Positions 1-6,421 of a DNA stretch of 6,421 nt are shown here, one piece after another. The DNA comes from an uncultured Amaricoccus sp. Its GTDB lineage: Bacteria; Pseudomonadota; Alphaproteobacteria; Rhodobacterales; Rhodobacteraceae. Under the pieces are notes generated by a model that saw only the letters and a program-made list of their open reading frames with translations, did not search any database and was not told where the DNA came from. The stretch covers positions 1 through 6,421 of the forward strand of contig NZ_CALAGI010000069.1 in NCBI RefSeq assembly GCF_937891315.1, in the 5' to 3' direction. A program made the translations under genes and the position numbers. Within the stretch, counting starts at the first letter, position 1, and each line of letters opens with the position of its first letter.

Positions 1-14
1 AAATCTTCACCCCT

Positions 15-87
15 CGCGCCCTCCGCAAGCTTGCTCCGGGCGCGCGGACCGCGGGGGCGCCACTGGCGCCCCCTAAGATCGGTCCGC
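15..87. repeat. Compound palindromic intergenic block
   Basis: Several inverted repeats are nested or abutting here. CGCGCCC (15-21) pairs with GGGCGCG (38-44) around an inner palindrome GCAAGCTTGC (25-34). GCGGACC (44-50) pairs with GGTCCGC (81-87), and inside that pair lies a perfect 9-bp stem with a 3-base loop, GGGGGCGCC (53-61) and GGCGCCCCC (65-73). The arms are seen directly. No T-run follows the strong 53-73 hairpin on either strand, so it is not a classical intrinsic terminator. It could be a repeated extragenic palindromic element or a transcript-end structure between the AbrB-family gene and whatever lies to the left. No gene is seen in 1-163. Confidence 0.5.
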
Positions 88-122
88 TAAAACATCTCGA
101 TCCGAACCAAGCAAAACGGATC
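88..122 (-). terminator. Weak candidate terminator downstream of the AbrB-family gene
   Basis: Read on the minus strand, GATCCG and CGGATC (117-122 and 99-104) form a 6-bp stem with a 12-base loop, followed after GAGATG by TTTTA. It lies about 40 bases past the stop of the minus-strand AbrB-family gene, where a terminator would be expected. The stem is short, the loop long and the T-run only four bases, so this is tentative. A second small hairpin, GACCGC (159-164) with GCGGTC (172-177), overlaps the stop codon of the gene but has no T-run. Confidence 0.28.
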
Positions 123-163
123 TGGTACGAGGCCCGCGCGCGATCCGTCCCGCACGCTGACCG

Positions 164-1213
164 CTATGTCGGCGGTCGACGCCCGAGCCAGAACGGGCCA
201 ACGAGGTTCAGCCCGAGGATGCGCAGCACGTGATGCGCACCGACGAAGGCCGGGTCGAGATGGAGAGCGAGGGCCATGGCCGCCATCGCCTCGACCCCGC
301 CCGGAGCATAGGCGAGCCACGTCTTGCCGAACGGCATGCCGAGCAGCCATGCCCCGATCCAGGCGAAACCAGCCGAGATGCCAAGCGCGATCAGGATGCT
401 CGCCAACGCGCCCGGCGCGGTGCGGAGCAGCACGGCGACGGTGGTGCCGCGGAACCGCGCCCCGATCACCGCGCCGGTCGCAACGAACCCTGCGATCACC
501 AGCGGCTGGGGAAAGCGCCCATGCACGATCCCGGTCGCGTGGAGGGTGGCACTCGCCACCATCGCCCCGAGCACGGTCCCGGCCGGAACGCGCAGCCGGA
601 CGAGGAGCATGGCAAGGAGCCCGGCGACGACGAACACGAGCAGGGCTTCGCCCGGACCGTTGGTGACGGTCGCCGCCGGCGCCGCGGCGCGATCACCCGG
701 GGTCACGAGCGAGATGAGCGGCGGCATCAGGAGGACGAGGGTGAAGATGCGCAGGCTCTGCGCCAGCACCACCCGCGGCACGTCCGCCGCGCTGCTCGCG
801 GCGATGATCATCACCGCCGAGAAGGCTCCGGGCATCGAGGCGAAACGCGCGGTCGTCCGGTCCCAACCGTGGGCGCGCTCGAGATAGGCGGAGCCGGCGA
901 AGAGCGTCGCGGCGACCGACAGCGCGAGCAGCGCCACGCTCGCCGGCCAGGCGGCGATCTGGAGCAGGCTCTCGGGCGTGGCGCTGGAGCCGATCGAGAT
1001 GCCGACGAGCAGGAAGGCGAGATCGCGCGGCCGCGGCGGCAACCCGACCTCGAGACCGAGGATCGCGGCGGCGGCGGTCGCGATCATCGCGCCCATCAAC
1101 CAGCCGGCCGGCAGGCCGAGCGCCGCGAACGCCGCCCCGCCGCCGCCGGCGAGCGCCAGCGTCACGCCGAGCCCGCGGGTCGCGGCCGGATCGAACCGCC
1201 GGAACCATGCCAT
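164..1213 (-). CDS. AbrB-family integral membrane protein
   Basis: The 349-residue product is a strongly hydrophobic polytopic membrane protein of the family named AbrB in Pfam (often labelled putative ammonia monooxygenase). It is unrelated to the Bacillus DNA-binding regulator AbrB. The family shows an internal duplication, visible here: LPAGWLMGAMIA (34-45) matches VPAGTVLGAMVA (209-220), and the MPGAFSAVM to LRI stretch (127-156) matches APGGVEAMA to LRI (303-332). Each half carries several Ala/Leu/Val-rich membrane segments, separated by a polar linker around 171-188. Substrate and role are not established for the family, so none is assigned. I chose the ATG at 1211-1213 because MAWFRRF leads straight into the first membrane segment and GAGGG lies upstream; the open frame continues to 1345 only as non-conserved residues. 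It is divergent from tag, with 167 bases between them. Confidence 0.85.
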   Translation of the reverse strand: MAWFRRFDPAATRGLGVTLALAGGGGAAFAALGLPAGWLMGAMIATAAAAILGLEVGLPPRPRDLAFLLVGISIGSSATPESLLQIAAWPASVALLALSVAATLFAGSAYLERAHGWDRTTARFASMPGAFSAVMIIAASSAADVPRVVLAQSLRIFTLVLLMPPLISLVTPGDRAAAPAATVTNGPGEALLVFVVAGLLAMLLVRLRVPAGTVLGAMVASATLHATGIVHGRFPQPLVIAGFVATGAVIGARFRGTTVAVLLRTAPGALASILIALGISAGFAWIGAWLLGMPFGKTWLAYAPGGVEAMAAMALALHLDPAFVGAHHVLRILGLNLVGPFWLGRRPPT

Positions 1214-1368
1214 CACCAGACCCTCGCGCGCCGGACCGACGCCGCGCTTCTGGCATTCCCGCCCGCCGGCGGCAAGTCCGGCCCCGGCGACCCGGTATCG
1301 CGCTCGACGAGGGGACCGTTGACGCGGCCGAGGCGGAGGCGCCACCTTGCGCCGGAGCGAACGAGCGC

Positions 1369-1374
1369 GGAGGA
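1369..1374 (+). promoter_or_regulatory. tag: Ribosome binding site of tag
   Basis: GGAGGA lies six bases before the ATG at 1381. It fixes the start of tag there rather than at the upstream in-frame ATG at 1207, whose extra residues are low-complexity Arg/Ala/Pro and overlap the divergent gene. In the shared 1214-1380 interval I see a TTGACG at 1319-1324 but no matching -10 box, so no promoter is called. Confidence 0.7.
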
Positions 1375-1380
1375 CAGGCG

Positions 1381-1983
1381 ATGGCGGTGTCGGAGGGGCC
1401 GGACGGGCGGCCGCGGTGTGGCTGGTGCCTGTCGACGCCGGATTATCTCGCCTATCACGACACCGAATGGGGCTTTCCCGTCGATGACGACCGGCGATTG
1501 TTCGAAAAGCTCTGCCTCGAAGGCTTCCAGTCCGGCCTCAGCTGGCGGACCATCCTGACCAAGCGCGAAAATTTCCGCGCCGCCTTCCGCGGTTTCGATT
1601 TCGAGCGGATCGCGGCCTTCGACGAGAGCGACGTCGCGCGGCTGCTGGCCGACGCCGGCATCGTCCGCCACCGCGGCAAGATCGAGGCGACGATCAACAA
1701 CGCCCGGCGCGCCCGCGAACTCATCCGCGACAAGGGCTCGATCGCCGCCCATGTCTGGAGCTTCGAGGCGCCGCGCGGGGCCGCGCGGACCGAAATCGTC
1801 TCGACCAGCGCGGAATCGATCGCCCTTTCCAAAGACCTGAAGAAGCGCGGTTGGGCCTTTGTCGGCCCGACGACGATCTATGCCTTCATGCAGGCCATGG
1901 GCCTCGTCAACGACCACGCCGAGGGCTGCGCCCTCCGGCAGGAGGTCGAACACGCCCGCGCGACCTTCGCGCGGCCGGCGTAG
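1381..1983 (+). CDS. tag: DNA-3-methyladenine glycosylase I
   Basis: This base-excision repair enzyme removes 3-methyladenine from alkylated DNA, leaving an abasic site. The 200-residue product has the normal length for Tag and matches the E. coli family pattern from end to end: RCGWC (12-16), YHDTEWG (25-31), CLEGFQSGLSW (45-55), GIVRHRGKI, LKKRGWAFVGPTTIYAFMQA and GLVNDHAEGC. The structural zinc ligands of the family are all present as Cys13, His26, His179 and Cys183. Glu47 sits at the position of the E. coli active-site Glu38. The helix-hairpin-helix glycosylase fold is expected from the family. The gene stands alone, divergent from the AbrB-family gene, with no clear terminator after its TAG stop. 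It looks intact and constitutively expressed; no adaptive-response operator was recognised. Confidence 0.96.
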   Translation: MAVSEGPDGRPRCGWCLSTPDYLAYHDTEWGFPVDDDRRLFEKLCLEGFQSGLSWRTILTKRENFRAAFRGFDFERIAAFDESDVARLLADAGIVRHRGKIEATINNARRARELIRDKGSIAAHVWSFEAPRGAARTEIVSTSAESIALSKDLKKRGWAFVGPTTIYAFMQAMGLVNDHAEGCALRQEVEHARATFARPA

Positions 1984-2370
1984 GACCATCGAGTGGCGGG
2001 GCTTTGTTCGATAAACGCAAAGGGCATCATTTCCGTCTTTGACCGCTGTTTCAGGCGAACGGCATGAACGGCCTCACGGCCATACGGGACATGATCGAAC
2101 ATTTTGACGACTACGCGGCGGACGAAGGGCGCGGACTGCTACGCGCGAGGACGACCTTGATCCGTGGCGAACGGTCACGCGCGATCGGTTTGAGCGGGGC
2201 CGATTGGTGATTGAAAGAACGACCGCGTACAATGCCGCGATAGCCCCGCGGTCGGTCGCCAAGCGAGTCCGCGACACCTTCATTGCTTGGCGCAATGCGC
2301 CGAAATCGTAACGGCAGGTTGTCAGCAGATTTCGCGGTCTGCCAATTTTCCCAATTACGTCAAGGGTGAT
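1984..2370. other. Intergenic stretch between tag and the tRNA-Asn fragment
   Basis: About 390 bases of noticeably lower GC than the flanking genes, with no recognisable gene. It contains inverted repeats CGACCGCG (2220-2227) with CGCGGTCG (2247-2254), CATTGC (2281-2286) with GCAATG (2292-2297), and GCAGA (2325-2329) with TCTGC (2338-2342). The last lies just downstream of the tRNA-Asn 3' end on the minus strand, but no T-run follows it there. A possible broken small gene is listed separately. Confidence 0.5.
2064..2311 (+). pseudogene. Possible frameshifted small gene relic
   Basis: An ATG at 2064 opens a 48-codon frame (MNGLTAIRDMIEHFDDYAAD at its start, TGA at 2208-2210). A second frame, open from 2108 to a TAA at 2309-2311, reads plausibly protein-like in its second half (WRTVTRDRFERGRLVIERTT, then VAKRVRDTFIAWRN). 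Joining the two by a single shift around 2140-2160 would give roughly 80 residues. I do not recognise the family. There is no good ribosome binding site before the ATG. In GC-rich DNA such open stretches arise by chance, so this is only a candidate; its place beside an island junction would fit a decayed gene. Confidence 0.15.
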
Positions 2371-2418
2371 TGGCTCCGGCGGTAGGGATCGAACCTACGA
2401 CCAATTGATTAACAGTCA
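2371..2418 (-). tRNA. Partial tRNA-Asn(GUU), 3' part only; attachment-site half
   Basis: Read on the minus strand, this is the 3' part of a tRNA. It shows the anticodon loop CTGTTAA with anticodon GTT, a 3' anticodon strand TCAAT, a variable loop TGGTC, and a T arm GTAGG-TTCGATC-CCTAC with all five pairs. The 3' acceptor strand CGCCGGA, discriminator G and encoded CCA (2371-2373) follow. The 5' side is missing: there is no D arm and no TCCGGCG acceptor partner in the bases upstream on that strand (2419 onward), and the anticodon stem already has a mismatch (AGTGA against TCAAT). It is therefore not a working tRNA. A tRNA cut in the anticodon arm beside an integrase is the classic remnant of tyrosine-recombinase integration. 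The intact tRNA-Asn should lie at the far right end of the element. Confidence 0.9.
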
Positions 2419-2453
2419 CTGGGACAGGCATTCTTTCGAGCACTTGAGGATTC

Positions 2454-2480
2454 TTGGATTCATATTTTTTCGCGTATAAT
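2454..2480 (+). promoter_or_regulatory. Promoter of the integrase gene
   Basis: A consensus -10 box TATAAT (2475-2480) is preceded by TTGGAT (2454-2459) as the -35 box, with a 15-base spacer that is shorter than the optimal 17. The interval is AT-rich against a GC-rich background. Transcription would start near 2487, giving a leader of about 95 bases before the integrase ATG at 2585. Confidence 0.55.
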
Positions 2481-2493
2481 CATATACATGATT
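2478..2493. promoter_or_regulatory. Inverted repeat overlapping the int -10 box, possible operator
   Basis: AATCAT (2478-2483) and ATGATT (2488-2493) form perfect 6-bp arms around ATAC, overlapping the end of the -10 box and the expected start site. A second partial symmetry, GTATA (2474-2478) and TATAC (2483-2487), overlaps it. A repressor or the recombination proteins binding here could shut off int. The repeat is seen; the function is inferred. Confidence 0.35.
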
Positions 2494-2584
2494 TGGCACC
2501 TGCGGCCCATCCACTCCCTCGAACTCCTTGCATTTCCCATCGTTCTGCTTACCTTACGCTTACCCGATCCGGAGATGCACGCTC

Positions 2585-3733
2585 ATGCCGAATGTCCGAC
2601 TGACGAAGACCACCGTCGAGAAGCTCCAGCCGGAGGGGATGGAAACGATCTATTGGGACGAGACGCTTCCCGGCTTCGGCGTGCGCGTCAAGGCGAGCGG
2701 GAGCCGGAGCTATGTGGTGCAGTATCGCAACCGCGAGAACGGCCGCTCCTGCCGGATGACGATCGGGCCGCACGGTCCGCTGCTCTCCTTCCACGAGGCC
2801 CGTGATCGGGCGCGGGGCCTCTTGGCCGATGCGCTGCGCGGCGCCGATCCGGCGGCGGACCGCACGAACCGTCGTCGCGCGCCCGATCTGGCCGCGCTTT
2901 GCGACGCCTATCTCAAGGACCACGCCGAGGCGAAAAAGAGGTCGAGCAGCGCCAAAGCGGATCGCGCTTATATCGAACGTTTCATCCTGCCCGCGCTTGG
3001 ACAACGCAAGGTCGCCGAGATCGGCATGAACGACGTTCAGAGACTGCACAACAGCCTCGCCGGGACGCCATATCAGGCCAACCGAGTCCTCGCGCTTCTT
3101 TCGAAGATGTTCAGTCTCGGGCTTCGTTGGGGCTGGCGACCGGACAATCCGGCCACTGGCGTCGAGAAATACCACGAGGACAAGCGGACGCGCTGGCTCT
3201 CGGACGGTGAGCTTCGGGCGCTCACCGAGGCGCTCGACGCGCATCCGAACCAGGTCGCGGCGGATGCGATCAGACTGCAACTCCTGACCGGGGCGCGGAT
3301 CGGCGAGGTACTTTCCGCGACCTGGGCGGACTTCGATCTCGTCCGGGGCGTCTGGACCAAGCCGTCACATCACACGAAGCAGAAACGGACCGAGCACTTG
3401 CCGCTGTCGACCGCCACTGTTGAACTGCTCACTACGATGCGTGGCCGGTCGACCGCCGAGCACCTGTTTCCCGGCAGAATCCCTGGCCAGTCCCTCAAAG
3501 AACTCAAGCGGTTCTGGCAGCAGATCTGTGGGGCGGCGGGCCTTCAGGATTACCGGATCCATGACAATCGTCATACCCATGCCTCACACCTCGTCTCGAG
3601 CGGTCTGAGTCTAACGATTGTCGGCCGTCTCCTAGGGCACACGAACCCCACGACGACGCAGCGCTACGCGCATCTCGCCGATGCGCCGCTCCGCGAGGCG
3701 GCCGAGGTAATGGCACGGAAGTTCCGCGGATAA
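2585..3733 (+). CDS. Tyrosine-recombinase integrase (P4-like, DUF4102 N-terminus)
   Basis: The enzyme cuts and rejoins DNA at attachment sites to integrate or excise the element. The 382-residue product has the usual architecture: an arm-type DNA-binding N-terminal domain (about 5-90, with the DETLPGFGVRV motif), a core-binding helical domain (about 100-185), and a catalytic domain. The active-site residues are present: Arg238 (GARIGE), a Lys in the TKQKR hairpin (265 or 267), His326 and Arg329 (HDNRH), His352 (LGHTNP) and the nucleophile Tyr361 (QRYAHL). HDNRH has Asn where the box usually has Leu. I chose the ATG at 2585 because GGAGA (2571-2575) sits nine bases upstream and MPNVRLTKTTV begins the conserved domain; the frame's earlier ATG at 2528 adds unrelated residues. 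The gene starts about 165 bases from the tRNA-Asn fragment, its likely target. It appears intact and full length. Confidence 0.93.
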   Translation: MPNVRLTKTTVEKLQPEGMETIYWDETLPGFGVRVKASGSRSYVVQYRNRENGRSCRMTIGPHGPLLSFHEARDRARGLLADALRGADPAADRTNRRRAPDLAALCDAYLKDHAEAKKRSSSAKADRAYIERFILPALGQRKVAEIGMNDVQRLHNSLAGTPYQANRVLALLSKMFSLGLRWGWRPDNPATGVEKYHEDKRTRWLSDGELRALTEALDAHPNQVAADAIRLQLLTGARIGEVLSATWADFDLVRGVWTKPSHHTKQKRTEHLPLSTATVELLTTMRGRSTAEHLFPGRIPGQSLKELKRFWQQICGAAGLQDYRIHDNRHTHASHLVSSGLSLTIVGRLLGHTNPTTTQRYAHLADAPLREAAEVMARKFRG

Positions 3734-3842
3734 GCTCTACCACGCTTGGAGAGGGCCTCGCGGCCGGATAGCCATCTGAAATCCGATACTCCGCCTCGGC
3801 CCCGACCGTCATTGGCCTTCACCGTCGCGAACGGCGGATTGC
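3734..3842. other. Convergent int/hsdR intergenic gap
   Basis: These 109 bases separate the stop codons of int and hsdR, which face each other. A terminator serving both would be expected. The only hairpin noticed is a 4-bp GGCC stem (3754-3757 with 3762-3765) without a T-run, so no terminator is called. Confidence 0.4.
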
Positions 3843-6421
3843 CTATGCCGCCGCCGTCGCTCGAATTCGCCTGACGATTTCCAACACCTCGGCCGATCGT
3901 TCAGCTGGAAAAACCCCGCTGAGCCCTTGGTCGCTGACGTCGGTGAATGGACTCTCGTAGAGCAACGAGGGGTCAATGATCCCACGCTCGGTCAAGTAGT
4001 TGATGATTAGGTCGATGAAGTGGAGTTGGCTGGCTGACAGAGAGCCCACGCCGGCAAGCGCGCCAAACGCGGCCTTTGCCGACTGCCGATCGAGCCCCGT
4101 CAGCTTCCGGAAGAACAGACCGAGACCGCCCTCGTTCCGGATTGTGTCAAGCCGGCGCTCGTCGCCGACACCTTCCTCTAGGAACATGCGCTCGAGCTCG
4201 GCGACGTCGCGCGCGGTGATCTGCTCCGCGCGCCGCACCTTCTGAAGGGCGATGTGGTCACTATGGACTTCGAGGAAGCGATTCACCTTTCGCCGGAACC
4301 GCCCCGCGTCCATGCCAATCGCGGCGTCACCGACGGCGGCGTCGGTCGCGCCGCCGATCTCGTCCTCGAAGTCGGTGTAGACGATCTTTCTCTCCCCGGA
4401 CTCGATGAGCTTGACAAGGTCGCGCAGCTTCACCCGGACGGCCTCGATCATCCCGACATTGATGTCCTGCCAGAACTCGTCGGTCTGCACCTCGAGAATC
4501 AGGGCCAGCTGCTGGCCGACGGCGGGGATGTTGCCGAGCGCCTCCAGGCTCGCCGCGAGGCGGCGAACCTCCCGTTGGCAGCTGGCGAAGCGCGCCTCGG
4601 CGCGGAGCAGCGCCAGCTGGCCGGAGAGAAGCAGGAGGTCGAACTGCTTCGCCGGCAGGTCGTCGTCGACGAACCCCGACGGCAGGCCGGCGACCTCTTC
4701 GACGAGTTCCTCGCGGTCGATATCGGTCAGCGCCCGCCAGACCTCTGCCACCTTGAACCGCTCGACGGCGCGGCGGTGGGGCCGGACGATGAAGTTGTCG
4801 AGGCTCATGGCGGCGACCTCCCGGTGGAGCCTCGCGGCCGTCGCTCCGCGCACAGCGTCATCCCCAACACCCTCCCTCTGGTCGAGCTCGCCGATCAGCT
4901 CGACACGGGCCACGAAGAGGCGCCGGGTGATCGTGTCGCCGAGGGCGCCCTCGGAGAGATCCGGGTGCTGGTCGAAGAACTCGAAATTCTGGCAGAAGTC
5001 GAAGATCAGGAAGTTCTCCTTGTCCTCGCCGGAGCCGAACAGGTCCGGGCGCAGGCGGGTCCCGCGGCCGATCATCTGCCAGAACTTGGTCTTGGAGCGG
5101 ACGATCTTGAAGAAGACGAGGTTCACCACCTCGGGCACGTCGATCCCGGTGTCGAGCATGTCGACGGAAACCGCGATGTGGGGCGGCTTGTCCGCCTCGG
5201 AGAAGGCGTCGATCAACGACTGGGCATAGGGCACGCTGTAGTCGATCAGCCGGGCGAACTGGCCCTTGAGGTGCGGGTAGTTCGCGTCGAACCGCTCGAC
5301 GATGAAGGCGGCGTGGCGGCTGTTCTTCGCGAAGACGATGGTCTTTCCGAGCCTGGCGCCGTCCTCGACCTTCACGCCGTTGCGCATCAGGAACTCGAGC
5401 ACCTTGTCGACCGTGTCCTCGTTGAACAGCCACTTGTTGATGCCGGCCGCCTCGACGCGGTCCGGGATCGTGCCGTCCTCGTCCCACTCGATTGCGTCCC
5501 ACGCCTCCTTTTCCTCGTCCGGGAGATCGTCGTAGCGGATGCCTTCGCGCTGGAACTTCAGCGGCACGGAGACCGCCTTCGGCGGCACCAGGTAGCCGTC
5601 GGCGACCGCGTCCTCGAGGTCGTAGGAGTCCGTCGGCACGCCCCGCTCCAACTGGAACAGCGAATAGGTGTCGCGGTCGATCTCGTCGCGCGGCGTGGCG
5701 GTCAGGCCGACGAGGAGGCTGTCGAAATACTCGAAAATCGCCCTGTACTTGCGGTAGACCGACCGGTGCGCCTCGTCGATGATGATCAGGTCGAAATGCC
5801 CCGGGCCGAAGCGCCGCGCCCCGTCCTGCATCTCCTCGATCAGGTTCATCATCGTCGGATAGGTCGAGAGGAACACCCGGGCGCCGGTGTGGTCGTTCTT
5901 CCGCGGATCGTGCCGCTCCAGCAGGTTTGCGCTCGGCGCCGTGGGCAGGTGCGCCTTGAAGACGCCGTGCGCCTGCCGCACCAGCGCCACGCGGTCGGCG
6001 AGGAACAGCACCCGCCGCACCCAGTTCGCCCGCATCAGCTGGTCGACGAGCGCGACAACCGTCCGCGTCTTGCCCGACCCGGTGGCCATGACGAGCAGCG
6101 CCTTGCGCTGCGCGTCCCGCTCGAAGCTCTCGCCAACCCGGCGGATCGCCCGCGCCTGGTAGAAGCGGCCGGCGATCGCTCCATCTACCTCCACGTCATC
6201 GAGCGTCCTCCGGCTGCCGCGCCGCTGGTGCAGCAACTCCAGCTCGTCCTTCTTCAGGAACCCCTGCACCGGGCGCGGCGGATACATCGCGTCGTCCCAG
6301 AACCAGTGCTCGTAGCCGTTCGTGTAGAAGATCAGCGGCCGGCGCCCGAACTGCGCTTCGAGGCAGTCGGCGTAGAGCTTCGCCTGCTGCTGGCCGACCT
6401 GGGCGTCCCGTCGGGTCCGCT
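3843..6421 (-). CDS. hsdR: Type I restriction enzyme R subunit, HsdR (5' end outside window)
   Basis: HsdR is the motor and nuclease of a type I restriction complex with HsdM and HsdS. It translocates unmodified DNA using ATP and cuts at a distance. The window holds the last 858 residues; the frame runs unbroken to the right edge, and the ATG at 6285-6287 is internal because conserved HsdR sequence (QQQAKLYADCLE, FYTNGYEHWFWDDA) precedes it. In fragment numbering: the nuclease QxxxY motif is Gln12-Tyr16, Walker A ATGSGKT 112-118, DEAH 215-218, TATPR 240-244, motif IV around 361-372, motif V VDMLDTGIDVPE 419-430 and motif VI QMIGRGTRLRPD 448-459. The C-terminal 400 residues match the EcoEI-type R C-terminal region and end normally. 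The nuclease ExK motif should lie just past the edge, directly before the RTRRD seen at residues 1-5. No frameshift is seen. Convergent with int; hsdM and hsdS are expected to the right. Confidence 0.95.
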   Translation of the reverse strand, partial: RTRRDAQVGQQQAKLYADCLEAQFGRRPLIFYTNGYEHWFWDDAMYPPRPVQGFLKKDELELLHQRRGSRRTLDDVEVDGAIAGRFYQARAIRRVGESFERDAQRKALLVMATGSGKTRTVVALVDQLMRANWVRRVLFLADRVALVRQAHGVFKAHLPTAPSANLLERHDPRKNDHTGARVFLSTYPTMMNLIEEMQDGARRFGPGHFDLIIIDEAHRSVYRKYRAIFEYFDSLLVGLTATPRDEIDRDTYSLFQLERGVPTDSYDLEDAVADGYLVPPKAVSVPLKFQREGIRYDDLPDEEKEAWDAIEWDEDGTIPDRVEAAGINKWLFNEDTVDKVLEFLMRNGVKVEDGARLGKTIVFAKNSRHAAFIVERFDANYPHLKGQFARLIDYSVPYAQSLIDAFSEADKPPHIAVSVDMLDTGIDVPEVVNLVFFKIVRSKTKFWQMIGRGTRLRPDLFGSGEDKENFLIFDFCQNFEFFDQHPDLSEGALGDTITRRLFVARVELIGELDQREGVGDDAVRGATAARLHREVAAMSLDNFIVRPHRRAVERFKVAEVWRALTDIDREELVEEVAGLPSGFVDDDLPAKQFDLLLLSGQLALLRAEARFASCQREVRRLAASLEALGNIPAVGQQLALILEVQTDEFWQDINVGMIEAVRVKLRDLVKLIESGERKIVYTDFEDEIGGATDAAVGDAAIGMDAGRFRRKVNRFLEVHSDHIALQKVRRAEQITARDVAELERMFLEEGVGDERRLDTIRNEGGLGLFFRKLTGLDRQSAKAAFGALAGVGSLSASQLHFIDLIINYLTERGIIDPSLLYESPFTDVSDQGLSGVFPAERSAEVLEIVRRIRATAAA

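Larger units (their letters stand above)
2371..6421. mobile_element. Left end of an integrated genomic island (int, type I restriction), right end outside window
   Basis: The element begins at the tRNA-Asn fragment and runs rightward through the integrase and hsdR past the window edge. Because the 3' tRNA part faces tag and the 5' part has been displaced, the left side is the original chromosome and the right side is the inserted DNA. The cargo seen is a type I restriction subunit, common on integrase-bearing islands. The right attachment site and total length cannot be seen. The call rests on the split tRNA plus the adjacent integrase, which are seen; the island status is inferred. Confidence 0.8.

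Noticed and set aside
230..1558. Long 442-codon plus-strand open frame across the AbrB-family gene and the start of tag
   Set aside because: The translation is a low-complexity Arg/Gly/Asp/Glu/His mix typical of the antisense frame of GC-rich DNA, while the opposite strand and the tag frame match known families.
1213..1989. 258-codon minus-strand open frame opposite tag
   Set aside because: It is exactly antisense to a gene with every expected Tag motif and zinc ligand; no recognisable protein features of its own.
2371..2584. Interrupted tRNA-Asn explained by a tRNA intron
   Set aside because: Bacterial tRNA introns are self-splicing and known from other tRNAs; no 5' exon or intron structure is seen, and an integrase directly next to the break explains it better.
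2488..2805. Small plus-strand frame starting at the ATG just after the int promoter (MIWHLRPIHSLELL...)
   Set aside because: It overlaps int in another frame for most of its length, becomes Arg/Pro-rich there, and has no ribosome binding site; a leader peptide cannot be supported.
4405..5229. 274-codon plus-strand open frame inside hsdR
   Set aside because: Ser/Arg/Thr-rich antisense shadow of an hsdR region that carries intact helicase motifs V and VI.
6285..6287. ATG as the true start of hsdR
   Set aside because: The frame upstream to the window edge encodes conserved HsdR sequence including the QxxxY nuclease motif, so the ATG is internal.

Overview
The window reads as high-GC chromosomal DNA, most likely from an alphaproteobacterium. 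This is a judgement from base composition, codon use and the look of the proteins, not from a taxonomic marker. It has two parts joined at a tRNA junction near position 2371-2418.

Left part (1-2370, probably core chromosome): a palindrome-rich intergenic block (1-163), then an AbrB-family membrane protein on the minus strand (164-1213). Next, transcribed divergently, is tag, encoding DNA-3-methyladenine glycosylase I (1381-1983). A stretch of about 390 bases (1984-2370) follows with no convincing gene; it may hold a short, possibly frameshifted relic.

Junction and right part (2371-6421, probably an integrated element): bases 2371-2418 are the 3' part of a tRNA-Asn(GUU) gene on the minus strand, from the anticodon arm to the encoded CCA. 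No 5' half follows; the sequence diverges inside the anticodon stem and leads into a tyrosine-recombinase integrase (2585-3733, plus). This is the signature of a genomic island or prophage-like element inserted in the anticodon arm of a tRNA gene, with the chromosome on the left and the element on the right. The integrase has a recognisable promoter, and an inverted repeat overlaps its -10 box.

Convergent with the integrase is a large hsdR gene (3843 to beyond the right edge, minus), the ATP-dependent translocase and nuclease subunit of a type I restriction enzyme. Its start and its nuclease ExK motif lie outside the window. hsdM and hsdS are not visible and are expected to the right. The element therefore looks like a defence island: an integrase for mobility and a type I restriction system as cargo. 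I see no evidence of an entirely new system; the most informative signal is the split tRNA-Asn attachment site that defines one end of the island.
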